In this document: in pieces, positions 35,521 to 47,312 of the stretch | Numbering within the stretch: position 1 is the stretch's first letter | Layout: each line of letters begins with the position of its first letter | Assembly (NCBI GenBank): GCA_022410635.1 | Contig: JAJVDF010000137.1 | Coordinates: 1,969,522 to 2,033,521 of the forward strand | Direction: 5' to 3' | Origin: Tretioscincus oriximinensis | Lineage: Eukaryota > Chordata > Lepidosauria > Squamata > Gymnophthalmidae | DNA length: 64,000 nucleotides | Notes under the pieces: model-generated | What the model was told of the DNA's origin: nothing | Databases searched by the model: none | The model's input: only the letters and a program-made list of their open reading frames with translations | Made by a program: the position numbers and the translations under genes

Positions 35521-36454
35521 CTCAGTACAATCAGTCACCCCAGTTTAGTAGAATGCAATTTTATTAAGGCAGAATAGTAGAAAGTATTTTTACTAAGGCT
35601 CCTTCCTAACGTTATAAAATAATATGGAATCAGTAAGAGGTGATTGCCTTTTATTGCTCCCTATCAGATATGTAAGACAATTAACATCCAAGAAAACCTA
35701 TGATGATGAAAAAAGAAAGGGAAAAGAAAGGAAGAATTTTTGAACATTTTACTACACTGCCAACACAGCAAACTTAAGAGTTGTGTGTTGTTGGGCAGGA
35801 TGTAAGGAGTCTGCTAAACACAGCCCACAAACCCTTGTTAATTAAGTGAAATGATTGTGTTTGTTTTAGATCCATTTGGCCAACAAAGGAATGTGTCACA
35901 CTGATTAGCAAGGAAAGAGTATGTAATATATGTGTATTCAAAGCCAGATGAATGCATTATTCAGGTATTTGCTCTGTTTGCTCAAGGACTGACAAAAATG
36001 AATGCTAAGCAAACAGCCTCCGTGCAAATGGAAACACCAGCTCAGGGATGGGGGTGGAGGAGACATCCTTCTGCTCCAAGATTTATCTGTCTCTTTAAGA
36101 GAAGATGGCTTTGAGAAATCACATCTGGAAATAAATCTATGGGAAAAGCCACCTTTCTTAAAGAAAATGTCCTCTCTTTTCCCCTCGGTGAACCTCATTC
36201 CTACATTATCAAAGTATAAAATGAATACAAGGGAAAGAGCAAGAGGTCACAGAAAAATCTAATTAAATGCAAAATTCAACTGAAAAGTGTATTACATGAT
36301 TAAAATAACGGCAGGATATTGATCAGGACCAATAACATAACTATATTACAAAATATCTGATAAAAATATACTAAAATGCAAGTGAGTAATCATAAAGATA
36401 TGAGCACAAAGCAGCTTTAATAAAAAATTTGGTTGAACACCAAACCTAGGGGTG

Positions 36455-36605
36455 GAATTCAAAGAAGTAGTCATATTATTCTAGATCAAAATTTGTATCA
36501 AGAGAATCTCAAAGCACCCTAAAAATTAACAGGAAACAATTTGGCAACATGAGCTTTTCCTTAGATACAATTGCGACATCTGAATAAGACTTAGGTTTCT
36601 TCAGG
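36455..36605. mobile_element. Foldback element, family E, remnant
   Basis: 'gaagtagtcatattattcta', 'gagaatctcaaagcacccta' and 'acatgagcttttccttagat' keep the family order. Confidence 0.55.
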
Positions 36606-36734
36606 GTAGATCACAAAGAAAGATAAAAACATACATATAGCTCTCTCAACTATATTAAAAAATTAGGAGAAAAAGGTCTGGATGAACAAGTAAGTTTTAA
36701 TCAAATTTCAAAAACCACACAGAGTTGGTAAAAG

Positions 36735-36935
36735 TGCTAAGGTGGGGGGTGGTCATACCAGAATCTCATACATCCGTAAAAAAATCCTGGCCGAACGAGA
36801 CACGAGCATGAGGAATGGTTGCCCCTCAAACCGGAATTTTTCCAGTTACTGGGGTTGAGGCCAGAAGTGAGATCACAAATGATGCCCTTTCCCACCAGAA
36901 AACTCCCATCACTGATTGGCACCTGGCTATTCCGA
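36735..36935. repeat. Interspersed repeat, family D, second copy
   Basis: Blocks ggacacgagcatgagg-like, ttccagttact, gagatcacaaatgatg and ccagaaaactcccatcactg match 10629-11000, with an internal deletion. Confidence 0.6.
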
Positions 36936-37439
36936 AGCTGGTGAGCCACTGCAGAAAAGGCCCTTTCAAACCATGCCACCGTCCCTTGCACCTCAGAAAG
37001 AGGTAAAATTACAAGAACACCATCATTTTGAAATTTACAGTTGTGAGAAAAACTAAGTATACCTTCTTTGAATTATTTGGTTTTACATATCAGGACGTAA
37101 AAGGTCTTGTCCTTAGAAGATCTTAAAATTAGGTAAACATAAATCCAGCTGATACCTTGTATTTTTTCTGTCACAAAAGAACATGGCAGATATGTTCTTT
37201 ATCCCAGCTTATAACCCAACTTATAGAAATGTCCAAGAGGCACCCTTGGCCCTGTCTGAAGAAGTATGTATCTACCACTTTTGTGATATCAGAATGCAAC
37301 TTTTCAAAAAAGTTGTGTGAATGATTATTAAGTATTTATAATAAACATCAATCTGAACACATCTTTAGACCATGAAAACTCAGGCTACTCTTATTTTTCT
37401 TGTCAATCTTTAAGATGCCACGAGATTCCCCATGCTTTA

Positions 37440-38060
37440 AAACCAGGAGCATAGTCATGGTGGTGTAAAGAGTGTGATTTCCTCAGGAGCCATTAATGTC
37501 CTTTTAATAGCGTCTTTAAGGATCTATTAAGAATCCAGCTTTGCACTTATTTAAAACTGTAAGTGCTTCTCCATTCATTTTATTTAATTTTAGCAAAGCT
37601 GAACAGAAGCATGTACATTAATTGGAAGAAAACCAAACAGGGCACCATTTTAATCTACCACAAAGTAAATGTGTAAATATTTATTTGCACCTTGATTTTC
37701 CAAGGGGAAAGCTTTAATACTTGAATTGACCCCAATGAAAACTGTGCATGTTTCAGTTATAATGTTTGGTATTTGTGACACTTAATGAAAAGTTCTGCTT
37801 TAATGTGGCTATCCTTCTGTTCTACTGAAAAGCTGAGAAGCATTAAAGAAGACTGCTTAACCATAATAAAATCTAATTTCTTTATTGAGCAATAATGGCA
37901 GAAAGAAGCCAATCTTTAATTCCCTTTGGGATCTATGAGCAATACCAATGAAAATATTTGCTCATCTTTTTATGTTTTAAGGTGATGCACAAGCCTGCTT
38001 AGTGTTTATGTTGCAAAATATATTCCTTGGAATTATAACACCAGCAACTGTATTTAATTG
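37440..38060. other. Repeat-free AT-rich intronic block; candidate conserved element
   Basis: No repeat family is visible and several TTAAT/TAATT cores occur. Conservation cannot be judged here. Confidence 0.3.
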
Positions 38061-38815
38061 CAATCTTTCTATAAAACTGAAATATGCAATAGAATTCTGG
38101 TTACCAGAAATCTACAGAGAATTACTATTGCCAGTATTCCAAACAACTCAAGAGACTTTCTAGGAAAGGCGTACTTGAAAGTCTTGGAATGGACTCAGCA
38201 AGGGCAGAGAAACAGCAAGGTGAGCAGTCAACCAAGTCCCCTTTCACAAAGGTCAAACACCAAACAATTTCACTCCTACGGCAGTGGTAAAGAAAATTAC
38301 TGTCATTTGGTCTTTTCTGCTCCAACTAAGAACTGCTATATTTCTATATCAGGACAATTCAGAAGGTAAATATATGAATATCACAAAAGCTAGAGAATTT
38401 AAAGACATAGCCATTTCTAACCTATCTATGTAGCTATGTAGTCCATGTGGTAATTCCCTCTTAGCCACACCATTACTGTTGGGCAACTCTTTATTTTTCC
38501 CTCTTTATCTTCCACATTTCATATTAATAAAGTACGAAAATCCACTAAGTCAGTTGGTTTTCCCCAAACAGAAAAAACACAAACAAACCAATGGCTATGT
38601 TCTGGTTACTACAGATACATGTGGCAATGCCCATATAACTGCAGTACAGTGAAGCTTTTAGAACCCTACCCGGTAGATCTTGTAAAATAGATGCAATAAC
38701 TATAGATAGGAGATAGATCAGGATAGTGAAAAGATTTCCCACATGCTTTTTTTAATCACATCTCCTTCTCTTTCGGCTGTGTTTAAGACACACCGAAGAA
38801 GAGTAATTCTATCTA

Positions 38816-39058
38816 GTGAAATCTCCTTCAAAAAGCAGTTGCAGAAAATCTAAGAGGAAAAAGAGCAAGGAATCCAAAGTAAAGAAGGAAGAACAGTGTC
38901 CAGTTCCCCCAGCAATTAAAAATGAAGGAGAAACTAAACTATTTTCACTCTCCCAGAGTGACAATGGTTCGTTTGCCACATGTATAGCTGCCGATGGCAG
39001 CACAGCAATGCTCAAATGGTCTAACACTTTTTTCTCATTGCTCTTTAAAGAATCCTGA
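38816..39058 (+). other. Unexplained lysine/serine-rich open frame
   Basis: An 80-codon frame begins KSPSKSSCRKSKRKKSKESK, then turns less basic and ends at TGA. It has no ATG at its start and no clear splice borders. It could be a decayed retrocopy or chance. Function is unknown and coding is doubtful. Confidence 0.2.
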
Positions 39059-39265
39059 AAATGCTGCTATCTTTAAGGTGCTACCAAATTGCCATGATGG
39101 CCCTGCATAGATCACCTGAATGGTTGCATGGGAATTCTCGTGTTTGTTGAAGAAATCAATTTTTATTGGCAGGACTATGGATCACCCACTCAGACACTGA
39201 ACTGCACAAAGACCAGCGTGACGTTTGCCTATTTTAAAGGTTTGTATTTTGTTTTATACTTACTG

Positions 39266-39938
39266 TTTGATCCTAGAGGGAGGGGGGAAGAGCAGGCCTG
39301 GGCAGGGGCGTGGCTTCCTCATTTCCTAGATGGGAGGGGGTGAGGCTGGAGGAGCCAGCCAATAGGGCCTCAAGAAGCTGGCTGGTCAGAGTATAAAGGG
39401 AAGACTGACAAGGGCCACTGGCCTTTCTGTTGGGGAAAACTTGGTGTGTGAAGCAAGTTAACAGAAGATTCACTGCTAGTTTGCATCTGAGGGGTGGGGC
39501 TAGAGTGTGTGGAAGCCTGGAAGGGCCTTAGCTGAGACTAGGCCTGGGCTGAGTCAAATTTAGTTGTGCCTGTCGCTTTAAATTCTGTCTAGTGAACGTT
39601 ACAATTTACACTAAGCATATGTGTGAGTGCTCTGGCTTGAGTTTAAAGATTTAACTGGTTTGTCTTTCACCTCTTACAAATTTTATTTTGTTGTATCCAT
39701 AAACCTTTTATTTGTTTGACCTATCTTTTGTTTTTCAACACACATCCATAAACATCCCCACTGCTGGGGAGGACTGAGATAAAGTCCATTCATATAGTAT
39801 AAAGGAGCCTTGTTACAGATCTATAGGTGCTGAGAGTCCAAGCAGGTCATGGGTGTTTGCTTGGATCTCAGGGTAATATTGTGGTACCNGTAGCCTGGAG
39901 GGTCAGAGTACCTGGGCCCTCAGGTAGGGGTCGCCACA
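39266..39938 (+). mobile_element. LTR-like segment (possible solo LTR)
   Basis: A GC-rich 5' part carries a CCAAT box (gccaatagg, near 39358) and a TATA box (gtataaagg, near 39390). A T-rich zone with ataaacctttta and a block ending gtcgccaca follow. TG...CA ends are plausible at tgtttgatcc and gccaca, but no target duplication was found. It could instead be an unrelated promoter-like repeat. Confidence 0.4.
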
Positions 39939-40499
39939 ACCAGTAGCAGCCTTTTTTGAATGAAGGATGGCAGATCATGTTGCATGAAGAGCAATGTTGT
40001 ATATTTCAAGCATAAAAAGTATGAAAATGACAACATCAGCTCCATGCTGCAAAGTGAAACAATATTTAAAATCAGTCTTATGGTTGCATTGCTAATTTAT
40101 GTTAGAAGCCCTTCCATCTTGTTGGCAAGTCCCCCACTCCTACATTTTTAGGACTGAAACCAGAGCTAGTTGACACATGCCATACAAACACTAGATGAGG
40201 CCAAATTTCAGAGTAAGAATCGATATCAATCCACAACATGTGACTGCAGGATGGTTGGGTTGGAGCAGAGTTGGAGGAAGACAGTGACTGAGAATTTTCC
40301 TTTGAAAATCTCCACTTCCAGCTACAGCACAGTTCATGAATAACAAAGTGCAACTTCTAATCATCAATTCATCTCAACCTCAGCTAAATATTGGACTCAA
40401 GNAGCTACTATTTAGGTATTAGGGAGCCTTGGATATTAGGTTAAAAGGAATGTGCATCAGATGTCTCTTTGGCAACAGGTTGGATGAGTTTTATAAGCT

Positions 40500-40665
40500 A
40501 ATAAGAACATAAGAAGAGCCCATCAAGCCCAGCATTCTGTGTCACACAGAGGCCCACCAGATATACCTGGGCAGTCTGAACAGAGGAAAGCAAAATATGC
40601 TCCTGTTTATGACTCCCTGCAAATTGTATTTCAGGAGTCCTGCCTGTTGCTCCATCCCTGTTTTA
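40500..40665 (-). mobile_element. CR1-like LINE 3' end, antisense
   Basis: aataagaacataagaagagc and the cattctgtgtcacacagagg block match 63626 and 13916. The 5' flank passes into another retroposon tail ending in (ATCA)n at 40765-40782. Confidence 0.8.
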
Positions 40666-41011
40666 GCTATCCAATTATTCTATTGACTTTATTGATTTTC
40701 TATAATTTTTATGAACATTGTGATTCTCCTGGGATCATTTTATGAAAAGTACGATATACATATCAATCAATCAATCAATCAGTTCTAAGCATTCCATACA
40801 GGCTCTGTGCTACTAGTCACATAAACAGAAATCTAACAATCTACTGTTTTATATTTCATTTTCTATAGGAATTACCAAAAACGTTTTCCACACAATCCAT
40901 TTCAATTCTTAGAAGACCCCGCTGAACAGAAAGAAGAGAAACAGATTTGGCCTCTTGTTACATTCTGTCCCTGATGCTTTTCTACTAAAGATACAAAACA
41001 TAGTTGGTTAC

Positions 41012-41169
41012 CTGCTTGTAGAAATGTCCTCAAAGGGATACAGGATCTCACCGTTGTTACAGATCTCACAAATGAATCCTTTTTGACTACAAAGACTGCA
41101 GCTGTACACATGGNAGGTAGCGAATTTGATTACCTTCCCAAGAAAAGGGGCTAGCTTCCCTTCAATAAC
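41012..41169 (-). CDS. PLEKHM3: PLEKHM3 exon (third visible, first zinc-binding cysteines)
   Basis: The exon encodes [18 protein letters not shown], then [19 protein letters not shown], and ends with EDISTS plus two bases of an Arg codon. The paired cysteines C110-x2-C113 and C120-x2-C123 (numbering of the visible 197-residue tail) are the first half of the zinc-binding, Rubicon-homology-type domain. The acceptor is ccatgcag (AG at 41171-41170) and the donor is GTAACC (GT at 41011-41010). Length is 158 nt, phase 0 to phase 2. One ambiguous base at 41114 leaves residue 105 undetermined (codon TNC); serine would be expected from the family. This is an assembly ambiguity, not a proven mutation. 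Confidence 0.94.
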
Positions 41170-41471
41170 CTGCATGGCAATAAGAAGAAATATGCATTGA
41201 CAAACAGTTGAAATAACAGGATGTTACTGTTTCACTGTCAAGATCATTACTGTAATTCACCAAATTCATAGTGATAAAGTATGGGAAAGGAATCTTACAA
41301 AGCAAAGTCAATAACAAGAGTCAATAAACAAGAAAAACTGAAGAAGCTAGAAAACTATTCATGGTAAGCAGAGTACAAGATGAAAAGATACAGTAAGTTC
41401 AAAAATGGGTTCATTCAAAAGGTTGAACAAAGATTAAGAAAGAAACCTCAGGATGGCGTAGTGAAGCATTA

Positions 41472-41490
41472 TACTGCCTGGGGGGGGGGG
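41472..41490. repeat. G homopolymer
   Basis: A run of about ten G, probably prone to length error. Confidence 0.9.
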
Positions 41491-43469
41491 AGCCCAGATT
41501 TCATGTCCTACCCATGCATAGCCCCCTCATCACTGGAGGAAGCATCCAGGACTCCCTCCAAAGCCCCATTTACAAAGCTTTAATTTTGGAATCAAGGCCT
41601 TTTATCATTGGTTTGAGACAAGGGGGATCTCATTTGCACCCTTCCTCCCATCCTCCATCCGGCTCAATGGCACCGGTTCTTCTATGTGCATAAGAAAATA
41701 GCAGCAGCATGAAGAAGGCATTGGCATTAGGATGCTGCTCANCTGAGAATTCTGCCAGCATGAAATCCCTGGATGTGTGACAATGCTGTCAGATGCATGG
41801 TCATGCTCTTTGGTGTCCATGCATGCNTACCACATCAAACAAGATGGCAGCATGCAACAAATCTTGGCAAAAACTGCTATGAAAGCTGCTGTCCGTAATT
41901 GTTTTTAAAGGTGGAGTGTGTATTTTCTTCCTGCTTTCCTTATGGTGATAAACCATTAACTAACCACCCTAGTGTAAGAAAAATGTGAAGGAAACTGTGT
42001 GTTTGTTTCAAAGCCAAACTAGGAAATACCAGGTCCATCAGAGTAGTTTGTATTTATTATACTTGATTACTTTCTTTAGGCATTAAAACTCCTGCACAGA
42101 TGCTGAATGGAAAAATATAGATGGGAAAGGAAGTTAATGGGAATAGCTGGGTTGCTTCTACTGAATGGAAAGGCTGAAAGGCGTACACTCTTCTAAGAAC
42201 ATCTGTGGCTGCAGGAAGAAGAAATGTTTTCGCTAACCACGCAGACTGGACATCTGTTCAGGCTGCAGAGAAAAGTGATGCTCTTACTGCTTTCTTCTAC
42301 AGAAAGATTCCTTCATATGGGAGCCTTAATAATTCATAAGGGTCACCACACAAAGGTGTGGTTCAAACCTAGACTACTGTTGTTGTACAGTTTTCCAATC
42401 TGTAATGTAAGCAATTTTTATAAATCTCCTCCTTTATTAATTTTGGCAACGGGGGTCAAAAGTCTAAGCTAGCTAAAAGGAAATCACGTTCAACAAAAAT
42501 GAGGAAACACATGAAACAGCAAATACATTGGTAACATACCTAAAAGATTAACATAAACAAAGAAAAGACTGAAATGGCAGGACCTCAGCAATGTATCATG
42601 GATAGTCATGTCAAGTAGCAAATTCTGGAGTCTTAAATTTACAGTCATAATGTCAGAAGTGAGTAACATGTACATGGAAACATGAATAAAGGAAAGCTAT
42701 TTGTTTATCTTGTTAAGAACCCATTAAATGTTTTGCAATGTCTGAGTGAGCAAAGATGAAGATCAGCTAAAGGAAGATGGCAGTAATTGAAATGGCCCAG
42801 AATAGTTGCATAGTTAGACAAGCTTTTGAATTCTAGCTCCTGGTTGCAGCAGAATATATTGTACCAAACGTGCAACAGGTTTTTTCCTGGTTTAGACTAG
42901 TTCTTCTGAAGTGAAGGTGGATTAAAATATGTGTCAGAGTTGTGGTTCATTAATCACATAACTAATTCAACTGGCTGATCCACATTGTTAGAAAAGCACA
43001 TCAAGGCAGAGAAATCTGCTCACTAATGATAGGATACTGACCACTAATAATTCATAGACTTTGTGGAGTCTCTCTTTCTTTCTCTCTTTTAGTGTGTGTT
43101 TGTGTTAGGGTTAACACATCAACACTGGGATAGGATTTTGCAGTTTTTATGGGTGTGAAAAAGTTATTCCCCCTTCCCCAGTGCTGCAGGCATTATAAGC
43201 TGCACCTAGTGAAAGTTACTTTCTTCCATACACATTAAAGCTGAAAACTCCAATCCTGGTTTTTATTAGTTAATTCCAGTATTGATGGAACAACTGATGT
43301 ACAAGTTTCTATTCTCAAAGTTGGCAAACAAACTGAAGCACTTCTACATTCATTTCAATATGTCTAAGCGGATTTTCATGACAATGCTATCTAGAGATGA
43401 ACTGTCCTAAAGTTAAATGATAAGTAGTTCCATGGTCCGTAAAATTAAAGTTGTGGTTTTTCCAGTAGT

Positions 43470-43866
43470 AATGTACGACTGTGACAGATCATGAAGAAGA
43501 CGGAGCACCAAACAATGGATGCTTTTGAACTGTAGTGGTGGTGGAAACTTTTGAGAAAAGACAAAACTAGTCAATATTAAAGAAAATAAGCTCTCACTAT
43601 ACATTTTAAGAAGAAATGCTGAAGTTGACGGTCAAATACTTTAGTCACATAATGAGATGATAGGTCTCACTGGAAAAATTATGCTGGGAAAGATTTAAGG
43701 CAAAAGGAGAGATAGAGGATGAGATGGATAGATGGACAGATAGATAGTGAAACAAATGTGACTTTGGCCAGATTGTGGAAGGCAGTAGAAGACAGGGGGG
43801 CTGGCTCTTTTTAGGTCCATGGGATCACAAAGAGTGAGACACAACTGAATGGCTCAACCAGTAATT
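43470..43866 (+). mobile_element. Bov-B LINE 3' end
   Basis: Ordered blocks 'actttagtcacataatgaga', 'atgctgggaaagatttaagg', 'tggaaggcagtagaagacag' and 'tccatgggatcacaaagagt' are the Bov-B/RTE ORF2 end, including the terminal 'gacacaactgaatggctcaac'. A short GATA-rich run lies inside. Frames are broken. Confidence 0.88.
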
Positions 43867-44059
43867 TCATGGTAGGGCTGAGACTTTAAACTAAATTACA
43901 TTGTCTAATTTACTAACTTCCAAGCTGGTGCTCTCTCCTGCATTTAAAAGTAAACATGTTTGAAAAACAGTCAATTCAAAGCCAAATGATAAACCCACAG
44001 GTAAATATAAGTAAAACACTGTTGGTAGGTAGAGTATGGGCATTTGACAAAACTTTTAG

Positions 44060-44260
44060 ATTAAGCTTGCTTTGTTAATTCAGAAATATACTTGCTTTTA
44101 CTAATGATTTTAATGACAACTACTCTTACACTAAACACTCCCAGAAATAGGCAAATGTAATTTAACAGAGGTTAAGCCTGACGTTTAGTCTCTTTAATTT
44201 TAATGAGGCTGCCCTGAGGTTGCAGGTTATGGTTAATAATTGAAGTGAAAGAGATGACAA
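44060..44260. other. Repeat-free intronic block; candidate conserved element
   Basis: It contains ctttaattttaatgaggctg and ccctgaggttgcaggttatg with clustered TAAT cores and no visible transposon. Confidence 0.25.
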
Positions 44261-44895
44261 AGAGTACATACTAAGGTGCAGTTGCCACTGAGAAGACAGC
44301 GCAGAATCTAAAAAGATTTTGTGACCCCACCCTTGTAAATCAACATGTTAATCATTATCATCATATTGGTGATAAGACTAGTTATAAATCAACAAAGAGG
44401 TTGTAATTCCAACTGTCCATTCACAATTATTTACGTGAAGATAACATTAAGAAACAGAACCTTAGAAATGTGCTGTGCATTGCTAACACTTTCCCAAATT
44501 ATAGGAAAGTCACATTTGAAAACAACTATGGTAATATTTACTGTATATGTTGGGCATCAAATGATCACCCTTGCCATAAAACTACATTTTCTAGGTTTAG
44601 AAGAATCATAGATTGTGGAAGTCTACATTAACCCAAATTCCCTTGATTGCACTTGAGTCCTGAAGCTATCTACCACAAAAGAGAGGAGAAAATGGATAAT
44701 GGAGGTATTGTGAATTTGCATAGAATTACATATAATCAAGCCTTACTCTTTCACCCATATAAACAAAGAGCAAATAAAGAAATACCAATGTCTCTGTGTG
44801 TACTTTCTCCTAAAGCCCCTCCCTTTCCTTTTTCTTTCACACCCTCTTTGAAGCCAAATCTCCATTACGAGCCTCTGCTTGTAACAATACCTTAA

Positions 44896-45275
44896 AACTG
44901 TTGGGTAGAAAAGTGAGAACAGACAGAGGAAAGTATTCTTTCACCCAGAGGGTCACCGGCCTGTGGAATTTACTTCCTGAAGAGGTAGTGGTAGCTAGCA
45001 GCTTGGATAGTTTCAAGACAGGACTAGACAGGTTTATGGACACCAAGGGTATAAATGGATACTAGGATGGATGTCTGGATGTTGCCTCCGGGATGGGGCA
45101 ACAGGCAGGACTCCTGAAATACCATTTGCAGAGAGTCATGAACAGGTGCATATTTTGCTTTCCTCTGTTCGGACTGCCCAGGTGCATCTGGTGGGCCTCT
45201 GTGTGACACAGAATGCTGGACCTGATGGGCTGTGGCCTGATCCAGTATGGCTCTTCTTATGTTCTTATGTTCTTA
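44896..45275 (+). mobile_element. CR1-like LINE 3' end, best sense copy
   Basis: 'cacccagagggtcaccggcc', 'ttacttcctgaagaggtag' and 'ctgatgggctgtggcctgat' end in tandem ttcttatgttcttatgttct. It is the reference for the other copies in the window. Confidence 0.88.
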
Positions 45276-45364
45276 ATATTGAGCATCTTGAACTGTGCGG
45301 CCTTCGCAGTCATAGCTATTCCTCATACTTAGGGCATTAAGGGTCCTTATGCTGTTCTTTCTGC

Positions 45365-45480
45365 ACTAGGTTTCATTCTGGTATATGAAACAAGTCCTGC
45401 CGTAGTCTGCATTAGCATACGAACGGCTGGTCCCTAATATGAAATATATCCCAGAATGAGCCCAGTGCAAAAAAGAACCA
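45365..45480. mobile_element. Foldback element, family B, half copy
   Basis: 'gccgtagtctgcattagcat' and 'cccagaatgagcccagtgca' match one arm of the family. Confidence 0.55.
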
Positions 45481-45640
45481 AAGCTATATCAAATCTCATC
45501 CTAAGCAAATTTCATATACGTCTATTTTTTTCCCTAAGCAAAACAGAATGAGACTCATTGCATGAGCATATTCTCCCTTTACTTCTACTTAAGATGTCCA
45601 GAGGAAGCAACTGTTGGTCCATTGTGTGAGACAAACACCC

Positions 45641-45889
45641 GTTTGGTGTAGTGGTTAGAGTGCTGGACTCTTATCTGGTAGTCTCCTGGTTTGATTCCTC
45701 ACTCTGCCATGAAAGCCAGCTGGGTGACCTTGGGCCAGTCACAGTTCTTTAGAACTCTCTCAGTCCCATCTACTTCATAGGGTGTCTGTTGTGGAGAAAG
45801 CAACAAAAAGCTATGTGCACCACAGTTTGGTTGGCTGCCCTGAAANCTTCGGGTATAGGGCAGGATATAAGTACAAATAAATAAATAAA
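45641..45889 (+). mobile_element. CORE-SINE, full length
   Basis: It has a tRNA-like head with A box (gtagtggttagag) and B box (ggtttgattcc). The MIR-type core ctgggtgaccttgggccagt and the L2-like tail cttcgggtatagggcaggat with (AAAT)n follow. Confidence 0.9.
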
Positions 45890-45934
45890 TGGGCTGTGGC
45901 CTGATCCAGCAGGGCCCTCTTACGTTCTTAAAAG
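45889..45934 (+). mobile_element. CR1-like terminal fragment
   Basis: gggctgtggcctgatccagc followed by agggccctcttacgttctta is the last 45 bp of the family, joined directly to the CORE-SINE tail. Confidence 0.8.
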
Positions 45935-46399
45935 CTTACTCAGCAATTACAAGCTAGGCTGTGAAAGCAGCTATAATGTGAAAACATATACCTTGTGGTG
46001 AAACCAGAGGCAGAAAATCCTGAACAGCATGTCTATGCATANACAGAAAAATTCAGGTGCACGTGGATGTCAAAGGAAAACAAACGAGAAGGCCTCACGC
46101 CCTTTAACCCTGAGCCCAGGGTAAACAATGTGGATTGAAGTGGTTGGTACAGGAGACAAACAATAAACCCAACAATACAATTGCCTCCCAATTCCCCATG
46201 TCACTCTCTTCTTTCCCTCCATTATTTTAGATTTACTAAGACAGTGTGTCATTTCTCTGGATACCCCAATCTAGTTAGAAGTCTTCACAAACCACTTGTT
46301 AAAGCCCACCTATAAGGGCCACATATAAATTTCCATCATTAGTAAGAGTTCATTTCAGCATAATTTCCTCTAGTTACGTTAACATTACAATGCATGCCA

Positions 46400-46555
46400 C
46401 TTGGGCCCTGGAAAGTAACAGCAGCAAAATGAATAGCAATTCTCTTCCCACATTATCTAAAGCATTGGTGAGTTCTCTGAATTAGGCAATGACAAAAGAA
46501 AACATCTCCACACTTTGCTAATGGATTCTCTCACTTTGAAAGCGGATTAAAATTT
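46400..46555. mobile_element. TIR element, family C, diverged copy
   Basis: The internal order 'ttctcttcccacattatcta' and 'ctttgctaatggattctctc' matches 4297-4461; the ends are poor. Confidence 0.5.
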
Positions 46556-46657
46556 AGATGTGACCAGTACTCTGGACGTCTTTTATACAGGGAAGAGAGG
46601 ACTGATAACTGTGAAACTATAAATGAACTTCAAAAGCAGCAAAGATTCTCTTATGTA

Positions 46658-46796
46658 GGCACGAATGACTCAGTTGCTAAGAAGACAGTCTTCCATCTGG
46701 GATATCGGGTTTTGAAGCTCTGTGTCCGACATGGGGAGGGGTGAGCTTCTTCCACTAGCCTATAGCTCTAGCCAACTTAGATATTCGAAAGAAGAA

Positions 46797-46830
<34 letters not shown>

Positions 46831-46932
46831 TTATTGACCNGGCGAAAATTAACCCTGTAAGCTGCTCTGGAAAAAAGGGGGTATAAAAAATCAATTCTTC
46901 TTCTCCTCCTCCTCCTTCTTCCTCTTCTTCTT
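46658..46932 (+). mobile_element. SINE-1, diverged with purine-rich expansion
   Basis: The head 'ggcacgaatgactcagttgc' and a (TTC)n-type tail remain, but the body between 46790 and 46830 is replaced by a GAA/GGA expansion. Confidence 0.8.
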
Positions 46933-47094
46933 GATTCACCTAACCATTCCATCTTTTATTAACATGACTTGCTCTGAGACGTTTAGATGAAAGGTGGTTT
47001 ATAACTTCTGAAACAAAAACATAAATCATAGTATTCAGGTTGCATTTAGCTTAGTTGAACAAGACTAAATGTCTGATCCTGTAAATTTACAACA

Positions 47095-47312
47095 GCAACC
47101 CTGCTAGTAAGGAGACCTCATAACAGCTTAGAGACTAGTAATTTTTTAAAAGGTTGCATGAGCTTTCATAAGCAAATGCACTTCTTCAGATCTTAAGATT
47201 AACATCTGAAGAATGAAACTGGTCAACGAAACCTCATGCTGCCTACTTTTTGTTGTTAGTGTCTAAGGTGCTACAAGATCTCCGTGCTAGAAATTCTGAA
47301 TCCAAACTAATA
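47095..47312. mobile_element. Foldback element, family E, near-complete palindrome
   Basis: The arms 'catgagctttcataagcaaa', 'tgcacttcttcagat' and the inverse from 'atctgaagaatgaaactggt' to 'gctacaagatctccgtgcta' pair over about 90 bp. Confidence 0.75.

Larger units (their letters stand above)
30912..41011 (-). other. PLEKHM3 last visible intron (10,100 bp)
   Basis: This GT...AG intron lies between the two zinc-domain exons. It holds a complete palindromic element (31109-31389), a SINE-1 copy, Bov-B, CR1-like and LTR-like sequence, and a repeat-free AT-rich block at 37440-38060. No other exon was recognised in it. Confidence 0.85.
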
